Origin: Thermohalobaculum sp039178805
GTDB taxonomy: Bacteria; Pseudomonadota; Alphaproteobacteria; Rhodobacterales; Rhodobacteraceae
Length of the DNA: 31,024 bases
Direction of reading: 5' to 3'
Assembly (NCBI GenBank): GCA_039178805.1
Contig: JBCDFC010000021.1
Span: 1-31,024 of the forward strand
Of this stretch, positions 23,662 to 31,024 are shown piece after piece. The notes below the pieces were generated by a model that saw only the letters and a list, made by a program, of their open reading frames with translations, had not been told where the DNA came from and did no database searches. Each line of letters starts with the position of its first letter. Within the stretch, counting starts at the first letter, position 1. The position numbers and the translations under genes are program-made.

Positions 23662-23774
23662 TCGGCGCCGTTCTGGCGCTGTGGTCGAGCTGCTGGATGA
23701 CCGTAACGGAGGGTCGGTTCGACCTCGTCCATCTTCCAGTAGCATTCTGATTTTCTTCACGCTTTTGCACCTAA

Positions 23775-23794
23775 CCTGTCGTGGGAGGGCGCGG
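23775..23794 (+). repeat. 20-base dispersed repeat, third occurrence
   Basis: CCTGTCGTGGGAGGGCGCGG, the exact reverse complement of 10461-10480. Confidence 0.7.
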
Positions 23795-24014
23795 TCGCAA
23801 GGGGATGGCAATGGGTGCCGGATACCTGCGGCTTCGTACGGTGTCGTGCGGCGCCGGTGTTGCGCGCCGGGCCCTGGGTTGCGCGCGCTGGGTGTTGCGC
23901 GGGTGATGCAGGATCGCTTGACCGGCCGCACGCTCTCTGGCATCCCTATTGGCACGCTGGGATAGTTGGGCAAGAGGGACGAATGCTTCGAATGCTCGGC
24001 GCAAGAGGCGGCAC

Positions 24015-24040
24015 AAGGACGGTCTTCGGGCCGTCCTTTT
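24015..24040 (+). terminator. Strong Rho-independent terminator ahead of the GTA locus
   Basis: AAGGACGGTC (24015-24024), a TTCG tetraloop, GGCCGTCCTT (24029-24038) and further T residues: ten pairs including one G-U. It lies 590 bases after mltG and 82 before the first GTA gene, so it insulates the GTA genes from upstream transcription or ends an unseen short RNA. Confidence 0.75.
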
Positions 24041-24065
24041 GCGTTTCTCCCAGCGAATACTCGAC

Positions 24066-24082
24066 GTGACTGCGCAGTGACT
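24066..24082 (+). promoter_or_regulatory. Candidate activator site: GTGACT direct repeat with 11-base spacing
   Basis: GTGACT at 24066-24071 and again at 24077-24082, one helix turn apart, with the palindrome ACTGCGCAGT (24069-24078) across the middle. It lies between the terminator and the first GTA gene, where a GTA promoter is expected. No clear -35/-10 pair is seen. Identity of any binding protein is unknown. Confidence 0.3.
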
Positions 24083-24121
24083 AGGCGACCTTCAGAACGA
24101 CAACAATGGAAGGCGACGATC

Positions 24122-24496
24122 ATGACAACGCAGAAGGCGAAGACGGCCGCGAGGATGACGGCGGCCGAACGGAAGAAGATGCTCGAACTGATCCGGGTCG
24201 CGGAGGCGGCGTTCAGCCGGTCCATCACGCGGCTCGATGCCCATGGCATGCGGCTCGAGAACGAAGCGGAGGGGGCCGACCCGCCTGAGGGTGCGGCCCC
24301 GGCCAGTCCGCGAACGCTCGAGACCATGGCGCGGGAGACGGACAAGGCGCTCCTCTCGGTCGTGGATCTGCAGGCGAAGCTGATCGAGCGGCTGGGCGAG
24401 ACTGCTGAAGTGGGGGCCGCAACCGGTGCGGCAGTGATCGATCTGACGGAGGCTCGGAATGAAATCGCGCGCCGTCTCGATCGCCTCGCTGCCTGA
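24122..24496 (+). CDS. GTA gene 1-type protein, probable small terminase
   Basis: 124 helical, charged residues (begins MTTQKAKTAARMTAAERKKM, ends ARNEIARRLDRLAA) immediately before the large terminase and overlapping it by 38 bases. In R. capsulatus the equivalent first gene of the GTA cluster encodes the small terminase subunit that binds DNA for packaging; the assignment here rests on position, size and helical character. The frame has an ATG far upstream (23966), but 24122 is chosen because GGAAGG lies eight bases before it and the upstream part crosses the terminator. Confidence 0.6.
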   Translation: MTTQKAKTAARMTAAERKKMLELIRVAEAAFSRSITRLDAHGMRLENEAEGADPPEGAAPASPRTLETMARETDKALLSVVDLQAKLIERLGETAEVGAATGAAVIDLTEARNEIARRLDRLAA

Positions 24497-25808
24497 GGGG
24501 GAACGACGGGCTTTTCTCGAAAGCCTGACGGGCAACGCGTTGCGCGCGTTGCCCTATCTTTGGGAACAATGGGCGCATGCGGGCCATCAGCTCGCGCCCG
24601 AGGGCGACTGGACGACCTGGGTGATCATGGGCGGGCGTGGGGCGGGCAAGACGCGCGCCGGTGCCGAATGGGTCCGCTCGATGGTCGAGGGTGCGACGCC
24701 CTTGGCGCCAGGCGCTGCGCGGCGGGTTTGCTTGCTGGCCGAAACCGGCGACGAGGCGCGGGCGGTGATGGTTGAGGGCGAGAGCGGCATCATGGCCGCG
24801 ACACCCCCTGACCGTCGACCCGTGCTGAAGGGCGAGCGGGGGGTTCTGATCTGGCCCAACGGGGCCGAGGCGCGGCTTTGCTCCGCCGCCAATCCCGAGG
24901 CGCTGCGCGGCCCGCAATTCGATGCGGCCTGGTCGGACGAGCTGGCGAAATGGCGCCGCTGCCGCGAGGCCTGGGAGATGCTGCAGTTCTGCCTCCGGCT
25001 CGGCGCGCGGCCGCGGCAGCTCGTAACGACGACGCCGCGGGACAACGATGTCCTGCGCGAAATCCTGGCCGATCCGGGGACGGTGGTGACGCGGGCCGGG
25101 ACGGCGGCGAACCGCAAGAACCTGGCGCCGGGGTTCCTGGAGCGGCTGGAGGCGCGGCACGGGGGCACGGCACTCGGCCGCCAAGAGATCGAAGGCGAGC
25201 TTGTCGAGGGGCGGGAGGGTGCGCTCTGGCGCCAGGCGGAGATCGAGGCGGCGCGGCTCGCCGAGGCCCCGCCCCTCGACCGTATCGTAGTGGCGGTCGA
25301 CCCGCCGGCCACGGGCGGCGCGCGGGCCGACGAATGCGGGATCCTGGTCGCGGGTGCGGTCTTGAGCGGGCGACCCCAGGATTGGCGGGCTTACGTGCTG
25401 CAGGATGCGAGCGTCGCGGGGCTCACGCCCCATGGCTGGGCGCGGGCGGCGGCGGATGCCTATGAGCGTTGGGGTGCGGACCGGCTGGTGGCCGAGGTCA
25501 ACCAGGGTGGCGACATGGTGGCCGAGGTTCTGACCCAGGTGGCGCCGGCGGTGAGCTATCGCGCGGTGCGGGCGACGCGGGGCAAGCGGCTCCGCGCCGA
25601 GCCTGTCGCGGCCCTCTACGAACAGGGCCGGGTGCACCACCTTGGCGCCTTCCCGGCGCTTGAGCGACAGATGACGCGCTTCGCAGGAGGTGCGGGCGAG
25701 AAGAGCCCGGATCGCCTCGACGCGCTCGTCTGGGCGCTGACGGAGCTGATCCTAGCGCCGGAGCCGGTGCAGGCCGGTGCAGCACCTCGGGTGCGGCAGA
25801 TCTTTTGA
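24459..25808 (+). CDS. GTA large terminase (packaging ATPase/nuclease)
   Basis: The motor that drives DNA into GTA heads and cuts it. 449 residues: Walker A GGRGAGKT at 58-65, Walker B region FDAAWSDELAKW with Asp160-Glu161, motif III LVTTTPRD near 189-195, and the C-terminal nuclease with VAVDPP (Asp281), EVNQGGD and a last acidic DRLDALVWAL. The opening (LPYLWEQWAHAGHQLAPEGD then WTTWVIMGGRG) is close to what I recall for R. capsulatus GTA gp2. GGAGG lies seven bases before the ATG. The portal gene normally follows at once; here there is a 434-base gap. Confidence 0.93.
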   Translation: MKSRAVSIASLPEGERRAFLESLTGNALRALPYLWEQWAHAGHQLAPEGDWTTWVIMGGRGAGKTRAGAEWVRSMVEGATPLAPGAARRVCLLAETGDEARAVMVEGESGIMAATPPDRRPVLKGERGVLIWPNGAEARLCSAANPEALRGPQFDAAWSDELAKWRRCREAWEMLQFCLRLGARPRQLVTTTPRDNDVLREILADPGTVVTRAGTAANRKNLAPGFLERLEARHGGTALGRQEIEGELVEGREGALWRQAEIEAARLAEAPPLDRIVVAVDPPATGGARADECGILVAGAVLSGRPQDWRAYVLQDASVAGLTPHGWARAAADAYERWGADRLVAEVNQGGDMVAEVLTQVAPAVSYRAVRATRGKRLRAEPVAALYEQGRVHHLGAFPALERQMTRFAGGAGEKSPDRLDALVWALTELILAPEPVQAGAAPRVRQIF

Positions 25809-25936
25809 GTGAGTGGCCGAGGTAAGCGGAATCGCGGCTGGTCGCCGCGATGCGCTTTGCGGGGTTTCGGTTTGGTGGCGCCGGGGCGGTGTTCACGGGT
25901 TTAGCGCTGCTGGTCGGTTCGGCAGGGGGGCTGGGG

Positions 25937-25959
25937 AGAAGGCCGGGGGCCTTCTTCTT
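25937..25959 (+). terminator. Terminator-like hairpin inside the GTA locus
   Basis: AGAAGGCC, loop GGG, GGCCTTCT, then TCTT: eight perfect pairs and a pyrimidine-rich end. It lies 129 bases after the terminase stop, in the gap before the portal gene, and could reduce transcription into the head genes. Confidence 0.45.
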
Positions 25960-25967
25960 GAGCGTCT

Positions 25968-26047
25968 GCCGGGGTCCGGGCCGCGTCAAGGACGGGCCGG
26001 CTTTGCCGGTCGCGTGCCGCGATCCTTGACCCGGCCCGGACCCCGGC
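25968..26047. repeat. Long inverted repeat between terminase and portal genes
   Basis: Arms 25968-25992 and 26023-26047 are reverse complements at 24 of 25 positions (GCCGGGGTCCGGGCCG, then GTCAAGGA), around a 30-base loop that itself holds GGCCGGCTTTGCCGGTC. It looks like an intergenic repeat element of the GTCAAG-type. The rest of the gap (25809-26242) has no gene. Confidence 0.85.
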
Positions 26048-26242
26048 GCCTGGACAGGTGGGTGTGGTCGCGGGCCGCTGTCGCCTGTGCTGCCACATGT
26101 GCTGTCGCGGGCGCTTTTTGCGGTGGCGGCTCCTTGCGCGTTGCTGGGTGGGTTTGACGGTTTCGGGTGGGTTTTGGGCCCGCTGCGGATGGTGGGGCGT
26201 CGCCCTGCCTTGTGGGCGTACTGGCCCTTGGGAGATGCAGGC

Positions 26243-27448
26243 ATGGCTTTGGATTGGTTGCGGGGCGGGCGCGCTGAGGCGCCGCGCGAAGAGAAGGCGT
26301 CGGCGGTTGGCGGGATCGGCGGGCATGCCATGGCCTTTCAGGGGCCGGGGCGCGCGGTCTTCTCGCCCACCGACACGGCGACGCTGGCGCGCAATGCCTA
26401 TGGCGGCAATGTCGTGGCCTTTCGCGCGGTGCGTATGGTCTCGGAGGCGGCGGGGACGATCCCGCTGGTGCTGACCGAGGGCGGCGCGCGCCAGGCGGAG
26501 CATCCGCTTTTGAGCCTCCTTGAGCGGCCGAACCCCGCGCAGGACGGGCGGACGCTGATCGAGGCGCTGGTCGGGCATCTCACGATCTCGGGCAATGCGT
26601 ATCTCGAGGGTGTGGCCTCGGCGCTCGGCGCGTACCCTGTGGAGCTGCATGTACTGCGCGCGGATCGGATGCAGGTCGTGCCGGGGCAGGATGGTTGGCC
26701 CGAAGCCTACGACTACCGCGTGGGCGGGCGAGTTCATCGCTTCGACAACTCGGGCGCCTGGAAACCTGTGCTGCATGTGCGGGGCTTCCATCCGCTCGAC
26801 GACCATTACGGGATGAGCCCTTTGGCGCCGGCGGGGGCGAGCGTCGATGTGCACAATGCGGCGAGCCGTTGGGCGAAGGCGTTGCTGGACAATGCCGCGA
26901 GGCCCTCGGGCGCGATCGTTTTCGGGGCGCGGGACGGGGCCTCGATGAGCGAGGAGCAGTTCCGCAGGCTGCGCGAGGAGCTTGAGGAGAACCATGCGGG
27001 CGCGCGCAATGCCGGGCGGCCGCTGCTCCTCGAAGGTGGGCTCGATTGGAAGGCCATGAGCCATTCGCCGCGGGAGATGGATTTTCTCGAAACGAAGCAC
27101 GCGGCGGCGCGGGAGATCGCGCTCGCGGTCGGTGTGCCGCCCATGCTGCTGGGGCTGCCGGGGGACAACACTTACGCGAATTACCAGGAGGCGCATCGGG
27201 CCTTCTTCCGGCTGACGGTGCTCCCGGTCTTGCGCAAGGTGGCGTCGGCCATGGCGGCGTGGCTCTCGCATAATGCGGGCATGGAGATCGGGCTCGAGCC
27301 GGATCTCGACCGGGTGCCGGCGCTGGCGGATGAGCGCGAGGCGTTGTGGCGGCGCGTGGGCGAGGCGGATTTCCTGACGCCTGCGGAGAAGCGCGCGATG
27401 CTGGGCCTGGCGGCGGCGGCCGATGACGACGAGGCCGACCATGGCTGA
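26243..27448 (+). CDS. GTA portal protein, HK97 family
   Basis: Forms the ring through which DNA enters and leaves the head. 401 residues from ATG 26243 (MALDWLRGGRAEAPREE). Typical portal blocks are YGGNVVAFRAVRMVSEAAGT, PLLSLLERPNPAQDG, LVGHLTISGNAYLEG, GFHPLDDHYGMSPLAPA and LGLPGDNTYANYQEA. The frame runs further upstream, but that part is basic/hydrophobic, overlaps the hairpin region and is not portal-like. The ribosome site is a distant GGGAG. Its end overlaps the prohead protease start; the small gene called g3.5 in R. capsulatus is not present between them. Confidence 0.9.
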   Translation: MALDWLRGGRAEAPREEKASAVGGIGGHAMAFQGPGRAVFSPTDTATLARNAYGGNVVAFRAVRMVSEAAGTIPLVLTEGGARQAEHPLLSLLERPNPAQDGRTLIEALVGHLTISGNAYLEGVASALGAYPVELHVLRADRMQVVPGQDGWPEAYDYRVGGRVHRFDNSGAWKPVLHVRGFHPLDDHYGMSPLAPAGASVDVHNAASRWAKALLDNAARPSGAIVFGARDGASMSEEQFRRLREELEENHAGARNAGRPLLLEGGLDWKAMSHSPREMDFLETKHAAAREIALAVGVPPMLLGLPGDNTYANYQEAHRAFFRLTVLPVLRKVASAMAAWLSHNAGMEIGLEPDLDRVPALADEREALWRRVGEADFLTPAEKRAMLGLAAAADDDEADHG

Positions 27449-27962
27449 GGGGCAGGCGGTGCCGATCGCGCCCTCGATGCCGGAGGGGACGGCGATGATC
27501 CGCGGCTATGCCTCGCGGTTCGGCGAGGCGGACCGGCGGGGCGATATCGTGGCCAAGGGTGCGTTTCGGCGCAGCCTGAGGGAGCTCAAGGCCTCGGGCC
27601 GGCGCGTAGCGCTTCTCTGGCAGCACGATATGGGGCGGCCCATCGGCGTTTGGGACCGGGTCGAGGAGGACGCGATCGGCCTACGGGTCGAAGGCAGGCT
27701 CTTGCCCGACGTGACGCTTGGGCGAGAGGCGCTGGCGCTGGTGCGCGCGGGTGCTCTCGACGGGCTCTCCATTGGATATCGGGTCCGGCAGGCGGTGCCG
27801 GAACCCCGCAGCGGGGGGCGGCGGCTCCTCGATCTCGACTTGTGGGAAGTATCGCTGGTGACGTTCCCGATGCTGCCCACGGCCCGTGCCAGCCTGAGCC
27901 CGGGGGCCGAGCGCCCGCGGGCCCCGATGGCCGGGGCGCTGGCGGCGGCGCTTGCGCGCTGA
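27441..27962 (+). CDS. GTA prohead protease, HK97 family
   Basis: Serine protease that trims the capsid protein during head maturation. 173 residues from ATG 27441. RGYASRFGEADRRGDIV is the usual opening; catalytic His62 lies in LLWQHDMGRPIG and Ser110 in GALDGLSIGYR. LWEVSLVTFPMLPTA near the end is the family hallmark. ATG 27423 in the same frame is possible, but GAGG seven bases before 27441 favours the later start. It overlaps the portal stop by eight bases. Confidence 0.9.
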   Translation: MAEGQAVPIAPSMPEGTAMIRGYASRFGEADRRGDIVAKGAFRRSLRELKASGRRVALLWQHDMGRPIGVWDRVEEDAIGLRVEGRLLPDVTLGREALALVRAGALDGLSIGYRVRQAVPEPRSGGRRLLDLDLWEVSLVTFPMLPTARASLSPGAERPRAPMAGALAAALAR

Positions 27963-28028
27963 CGCCTCTTCACGGTGCCCCATCCGGGGTCCCGCTCACC
28001 TCTGACGACCACTGATATGGGAAAATCG

Positions 28029-29240
28029 ATGACCGATCATCTGGACGGGATGCCGGAAGCCGAGGGCTATTGCCAGAGCGCGACCCCGGCGGATCTGGTG
28101 GAGACGAAGGCCGAGGCCGCGGCGGACGCGTTCCTCGAGAGCTTCGAGGCCTTCAAGGCCGATATGTCGGGCAAGATGAGCTCGCTCGACGAGCGTCTTG
28201 GCTCGCTACAGACGAAGGCCGCGATGCGTCGCCCGGCGCTCTCGACCCGGGCCGAGCGCGAGGCGCCTTATCAGAAGGCGTTCGGGGCGTTCCTGCGCCA
28301 TGGCGAGGAGGACAGCCTGCGCGCCATGAACCTCGAGGCCAAGGGGATCAACACCCAGACCGGCTCCGAAGGTGGGCATCTCGTCGATCCGCGCACCTCG
28401 GAGATGGTGTCGAAGGTGCTCCGCGGTGGCGGCTCGCTCCGCTCGATCTCACGCGTGGTGCAGGTCGAGGCGACGGCCTATGACGTGATCATCGACCGGG
28501 CCGAGCTGCAGGCCGGCTGGCTCGACGAAGTGACGCCCGCGACCGAGACGACGGGGCCGATCTTCGAGCGTATCTCGATCACGCTGCATGAGCTTTCGGC
28601 CAATCCGCGGGCGAGCCAACGGATCCTGGAGGATACGGCCTTCGATCTCGAGGCCTGGCTTGCCGAGCGTATCGGCGACCGTTTCCGCCGGGCCGAGGCG
28701 ACGGCCTTCGTCAATGGTTCGGGCGGCACGCAGCCCATGGGCTTCATGCAGAAGGATCGCGCGCCGAACGGCTCCGAGGTTTGGGGCGAGATCGGCTATG
28801 TGGCGACCGGCACGCTCGGCGGTTTCGATCTCAACGATCCGGGCGATGCCATCGTCGACCTCGCCTATGCGCTGGGGGCCGATTATCGCCAGAACGGCAC
28901 CTTCGTGATGAACTCGAAGACCGCCGGCGAAGTCCGCAAGATGAAGGACAATCAGGGCCGGTTCCTCTGGGTCGAGGGTATCTCCGAGGACAGCCCGGCG
29001 CGGCTTCTCGGCTATCCGGTGCTGCTGGCCGAGGACATGCCGGATATCAGCCAGAACTCGTACTCGATCGCGTTCGGCGATTTCAGCCGCGGCTACACCA
29101 TCGCCGAGCGTCCGGACATCCGCATTCTGCGCGATCCGTACTCGGCCAAGCCCAATGTCGCCTTCTTTGCGACCAAGCGCGTCGGCGGCGATGTCACCGA
29201 CTACCACGCGATCAAGCTTCTGAAGTTCGGCACGAGCTGA
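28029..29240 (+). CDS. GTA major capsid protein, HK97 fold
   Basis: Main shell protein of the GTA head. 403 residues: an N-terminal delta domain rich in Glu/Ala/Lys (TKAEAAADAFLESFEAFKAD), expected to be removed by the protease, then the HK97 fold with GSEGGHLVDPRTSEMV, QPMGFM, TFVMNSKTAGEVRKMKDNQG and YTIAERPDIRILRDPYSAKP, ending VAFFATKRVGGDVTDYHAIK. The start is uncertain: ATG 28029 has GGGA about eight bases before it; ATG 28017 and GTG 27975 are alternatives. It follows the protease after 66 bases. Confidence 0.93.
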   Translation: MTDHLDGMPEAEGYCQSATPADLVETKAEAAADAFLESFEAFKADMSGKMSSLDERLGSLQTKAAMRRPALSTRAEREAPYQKAFGAFLRHGEEDSLRAMNLEAKGINTQTGSEGGHLVDPRTSEMVSKVLRGGGSLRSISRVVQVEATAYDVIIDRAELQAGWLDEVTPATETTGPIFERISITLHELSANPRASQRILEDTAFDLEAWLAERIGDRFRRAEATAFVNGSGGTQPMGFMQKDRAPNGSEVWGEIGYVATGTLGGFDLNDPGDAIVDLAYALGADYRQNGTFVMNSKTAGEVRKMKDNQGRFLWVEGISEDSPARLLGYPVLLAEDMPDISQNSYSIAFGDFSRGYTIAERPDIRILRDPYSAKPNVAFFATKRVGGDVTDYHAIKLLKFGTS

Positions 29241-29313
29241 GCCCTGTTGCGTGGCGTGATGGTCCCGGCCTTGGCGGCCGGGACCGCTTTCTTCAAGGCT
29301 TCGGAGACGAGCG

Positions 29314-29892
29314 ATGATCCTGAGCGAGACAGGTACTGGACCGGTGCCAGTGCCGCCCCTGGCCGATTTCAAGCTGCATCTGCGGCTGGCGCACGGTTTT
29401 GCCGATGATGGCGCGGAGGACGCGCTGCTGCTCGGCTATCTGTCGAGCGCGGTTGCGGTGGTGGAGCGGCGCATCGCGCGGGCGCTGGTGATCCGGGGCT
29501 TTGAGGTTGCGGTCGCGCGCTGGGATGCGGGCGATTGCCTGGCACTGCCGATAGGCCCGGTCGAGACCGTGACCTCGGCGGTGCTGGTGGGGCCGGGCGA
29601 TCCGGTCAGTTTGAACGTAAGCGCCTGGACCGTGGCGCCTGGGGAGACGCGGCAGCGCCTCTCGGCCGCGGGTGCTGCGCTGCCGCCCATTCCGGCGGGG
29701 CACAAGGTACGGATCGCGTTCGACGCAGGCTTTGCGGTCGACTGGTCGGGCGTGCCGGCGGCGCTTTCGCAGGCGGTGATGATGCTGGCGGCGGATTTCC
29801 ACGCCCGGCGCGGGACGGAGCGGGACGGCGATACGGGGCTCCCCCTCGCTGTGATCGAGCTGTTGGCGCCCTGGCGTCCGGGGCGGCTCTGA
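29314..29892 (+). CDS. GTA head-tail connector protein, gp6-like
   Basis: 192 residues; probably the adaptor ring under the portal. The N-terminal helical half (LADFKLHLRLAHGFADDGAE, then LLLGYLSSAVAVVERRIARAL) is typical of gp6/gp8-type connectors, and the second half is beta-rich with LPIGPVETVTSAVL and VRIAFDAGFAVDW. The C-terminal AVMMLAADFHARRG is also standard. It follows the capsid gene by 73 bases, which contain a short ribosome site only. Its stop overlaps the next start (TGATG). Confidence 0.82.
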   Translation: MILSETGTGPVPVPPLADFKLHLRLAHGFADDGAEDALLLGYLSSAVAVVERRIARALVIRGFEVAVARWDAGDCLALPIGPVETVTSAVLVGPGDPVSLNVSAWTVAPGETRQRLSAAGAALPPIPAGHKVRIAFDAGFAVDWSGVPAALSQAVMMLAADFHARRGTERDGDTGLPLAVIELLAPWRPGRL

Positions 29893-30236
29893 TGCGGGCG
29901 GTGACACCACGGCTCACGCGGCGCCTGACGCTTGAGGAGCGGGTGGCGCTGGCCGATGGCGGGGGCGGCGAGACGCATGCCTGGTCGGCCCTTGGCGTCC
30001 TTTGGGCCGAGCTTCGGCCCTCATCGGGGCGCGAGGTGCTGAGCGGGCTGAGGCCCGGCAGCCGGGTGACCCATCGGATCACGATCCGCTCCTCGCCCAT
30101 CGGCTCGCCCAAGCGGCCGGAGGCGGCGCAGCGGTTTCGCATGGGCAGCCGGATCTTCGATATTCGCGGCGTCGCCGAGGCGGACCCGGCGGACGCGTAT
30201 CTCACCTGCTTTGTGGAAGAGGGGCCCTACGCATGA
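29892..30236 (+). CDS. GTA head closure / head-tail joining protein
   Basis: 114 residues (starts MRAVTPRLTRRLTLEERVAL). The pattern ALGVLWAELRPSSGREVLSG, then THRITIRSSP and RFRMGSRIFDIRGVAEADP, is that of phage head-tail adaptors (SPP1 gp16-like, GTA gene 7). The start ATG shares one base with the stop of the connector gene. A frame open from 29535 runs into it but crosses the upstream gene, so the coupled ATG is preferred. Expected to seal the portal until the tail joins. Confidence 0.82.
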   Translation: MRAVTPRLTRRLTLEERVALADGGGGETHAWSALGVLWAELRPSSGREVLSGLRPGSRVTHRITIRSSPIGSPKRPEAAQRFRMGSRIFDIRGVAEADPADAYLTCFVEEGPYA

Positions 30237-30658
30237 CCGCAGCGCTTACCTGGCCGCTGCAGGAGGCGGTCTTTCAGGTCCTGGCGGCCGCGCCCGAGGT
30301 GGCGGCGATCGCACCGGGGCGGATTTATGACGCGGTGCCCCCGGCCTCGGCCGAGGCGGAGGATATCCCCGTCTATGCCGTGATCGGCGACGACACGGTG
30401 CAGGAATGGGGCACGCAGATCGACCGCGGCAGCCAGCATTTGTTCGGCATCAGCGTCTTTGCGACCGAACGCAGTTTCGCCCAGGCGAAGCGGCTGGCCG
30501 GCGCGATTTCGGACGTGCTGGCGACGGTGCCGCTCACGCTTTCGCGCGGGCGGGTCGTCTGTATTTCGTTCTTCTCGGCGCGCACGCGGCGCGAGGAGCG
30601 GGACCGGCTGAGGCGCATCGAGCTGCGCTTCCGCGTGCTGATCGAGGACACGGCCTGA
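30233..30658 (+). CDS. GTA tail-completion-type protein, DUF3168
   Basis: 141 residues (starts MTAALTWPLQEAVFQVLAAA). DUF3168 features are visible: an LQ-AVFQVL helix, GRIYDAVPP, a domain with IPVYAVIGDDTVQEWGTQ and a mid-protein GISVFATERSFAQAKRLAGA helix. This corresponds to GTA gene 8, thought to end the tail tube. It overlaps the previous gene by four bases (ATGA), so it is translationally coupled. Confidence 0.85.
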   Translation: MTAALTWPLQEAVFQVLAAAPEVAAIAPGRIYDAVPPASAEAEDIPVYAVIGDDTVQEWGTQIDRGSQHLFGISVFATERSFAQAKRLAGAISDVLATVPLTLSRGRVVCISFFSARTRREERDRLRRIELRFRVLIEDTA

Positions 30659-30701
30659 GCGGCCGGTACGGGTTTCCACTTATTCCGAGGGAGTTGGCGC
30701 G

Positions 30702-31024
30702 ATGGCGGCGCAGAAGGGCAAGGACCTGCTCGTGAAGATCGACGAGGCGGGCACGGGGACGTTCGTGACGGTGGCGGGGATGCGGGCGACGCGCATGGCG
30801 TTCAACGCCGATCCCGTCGACGTCACCACGGCGGAGAGCGCGGGGCAGTGGCGGGAGCTTCTGGCGATGGCCTCGCTCAAGCAGGCCTCGGTCTCGGGCT
30901 CGGGCATCTTCAAGGACGAGGCGTCCGACGAGGCGATGCGCAGGGTCTTCTTCGAGGGCCGGGCGCCGGCTTTCGAGCTGACCATTCCCGATTTCGGGAC
31001 GGTGACGGGCGCCTTCCAGGTGAC
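30702..31024 (+). CDS. GTA major tail protein, N-terminal part (runs off the window)
   Basis: The tail tube subunit, TP901-1-like family. 107 residues are visible with no stop: MAAQKGKDLLVKIDEAGTGT, then FVTVAGMRATRMAFNADPVD, GQWRELL, SGSGIFKDEASDEAMRRVFF and LTIPDFGTVTGAFQV. This is close to what I recall for the R. capsulatus GTA gp9 (same MAAQ-GKDLL start, GLRATR, SGSGVFKD). GAGGGAG lies nine bases before the ATG. Tail tape measure and baseplate genes should follow beyond the window. Confidence 0.9.
   Translation, partial: MAAQKGKDLLVKIDEAGTGTFVTVAGMRATRMAFNADPVDVTTAESAGQWRELLAMASLKQASVSGSGIFKDEASDEAMRRVFFEGRAPAFELTIPDFGTVTGAFQV

Larger units (their letters stand above)
23426..24121. other. 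696-base non-coding region between mltG and the GTA locus
   Basis: No frame here has convincing start signals or a family-like product. It holds a perfect inverted repeat (23588-23601 with 23613-23626), four tandem 12-base units running from its right arm (23614-23661), a dispersed 20-base repeat (23775-23794), a strong terminator (24015-24040) and an 11-base-spaced direct repeat before the first GTA gene (24066-24082). Confidence 0.6.

Noticed and set aside
23966..24121. Upstream extension of the first GTA gene
   Set aside because: It would be translated through a strong terminator hairpin, and ATG 24122 has a better ribosome site.
25901..27442. 513-codon minus-strand frame across the terminase-portal gap and the portal gene
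   Set aside because: Antisense shadow of the portal; Arg-rich, no family resemblance.
24122..31024. Active prophage
   Set aside because: No integrase, repressor, att duplication or lysis genes in the visible part, and gene order matches the GTA.
1..31024. tRNA or rRNA genes
   Set aside because: None of the gaps showed a cloverleaf with the usual conserved GTTC-type arm when read by eye; a covariance-model search would be decisive.

Overview
The window looks like high-GC alphaproteobacterial chromosome. Three things point there: the dnaB-alr-mlaE/F-pqiA-radA-cvpA-purF and rplI-rpsR-rpsF / fabD-fabG-acpP-fabF-mltG blocks, VPLPA-type C-terminal sorting signals, and a gene transfer agent (GTA) head cluster of the Rhodobacter capsulatus type. 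Rhodobacterales or a neighbouring order (for example Parvularculales) is my best guess. The family assignment rests on recalled synteny and protein motifs, not on a search.

Left part (1-13632), mostly minus strand. Read from right to left this is a housekeeping chain: replicative helicase dnaB, alanine racemase alr, an Mla-type lipid ABC transporter (mlaE, mlaF), small membrane proteins and a PqiA-family protein, radA, cvpA and purF. Three extra pieces break the chain: a secreted-type protein convergent with a DUF1330 gene (9203-10353), a porin (2458-3576) and a TylF-type methyltransferase (1284-2039). The purF frame carries a TAG stop exactly where relatives have a Gln codon and stays open after it to the window edge.

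Middle (13633-23425). A lipoprotein gene and two palindromic repeat units are followed by rpsF-rpsR-rplI on the minus strand. The type II fatty-acid synthesis genes fabD, fabG, acpP, fabF and the peptidoglycan transglycosylase mltG lie on the plus strand. Between fabG and acpP, in antisense, sit three tandem paralogous genes for secreted proteins with a VPLPG sorting tail, plus what looks like the worn end of a fourth copy.

Right part (24122-31024, plus strand). This is the head and early tail part of a GTA locus: small terminase-like protein, large terminase, portal, prohead protease, major capsid protein, head-tail connector, head closure protein, DUF3168 tail terminator-like protein and the start of the major tail protein, cut by the window end. 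A strong UUCG-loop terminator separates it from mltG. No integrase, repressor or lysis gene is seen, which favours a domesticated GTA over a prophage. A 434-base non-coding stretch with two strong hairpins splits the large terminase from the portal.

The least ordinary items are the purF nonsense codon, the CTERM gene array inside the fatty-acid cluster, the structured gaps at the GTA locus, and a probable non-AUG start of mlaE.
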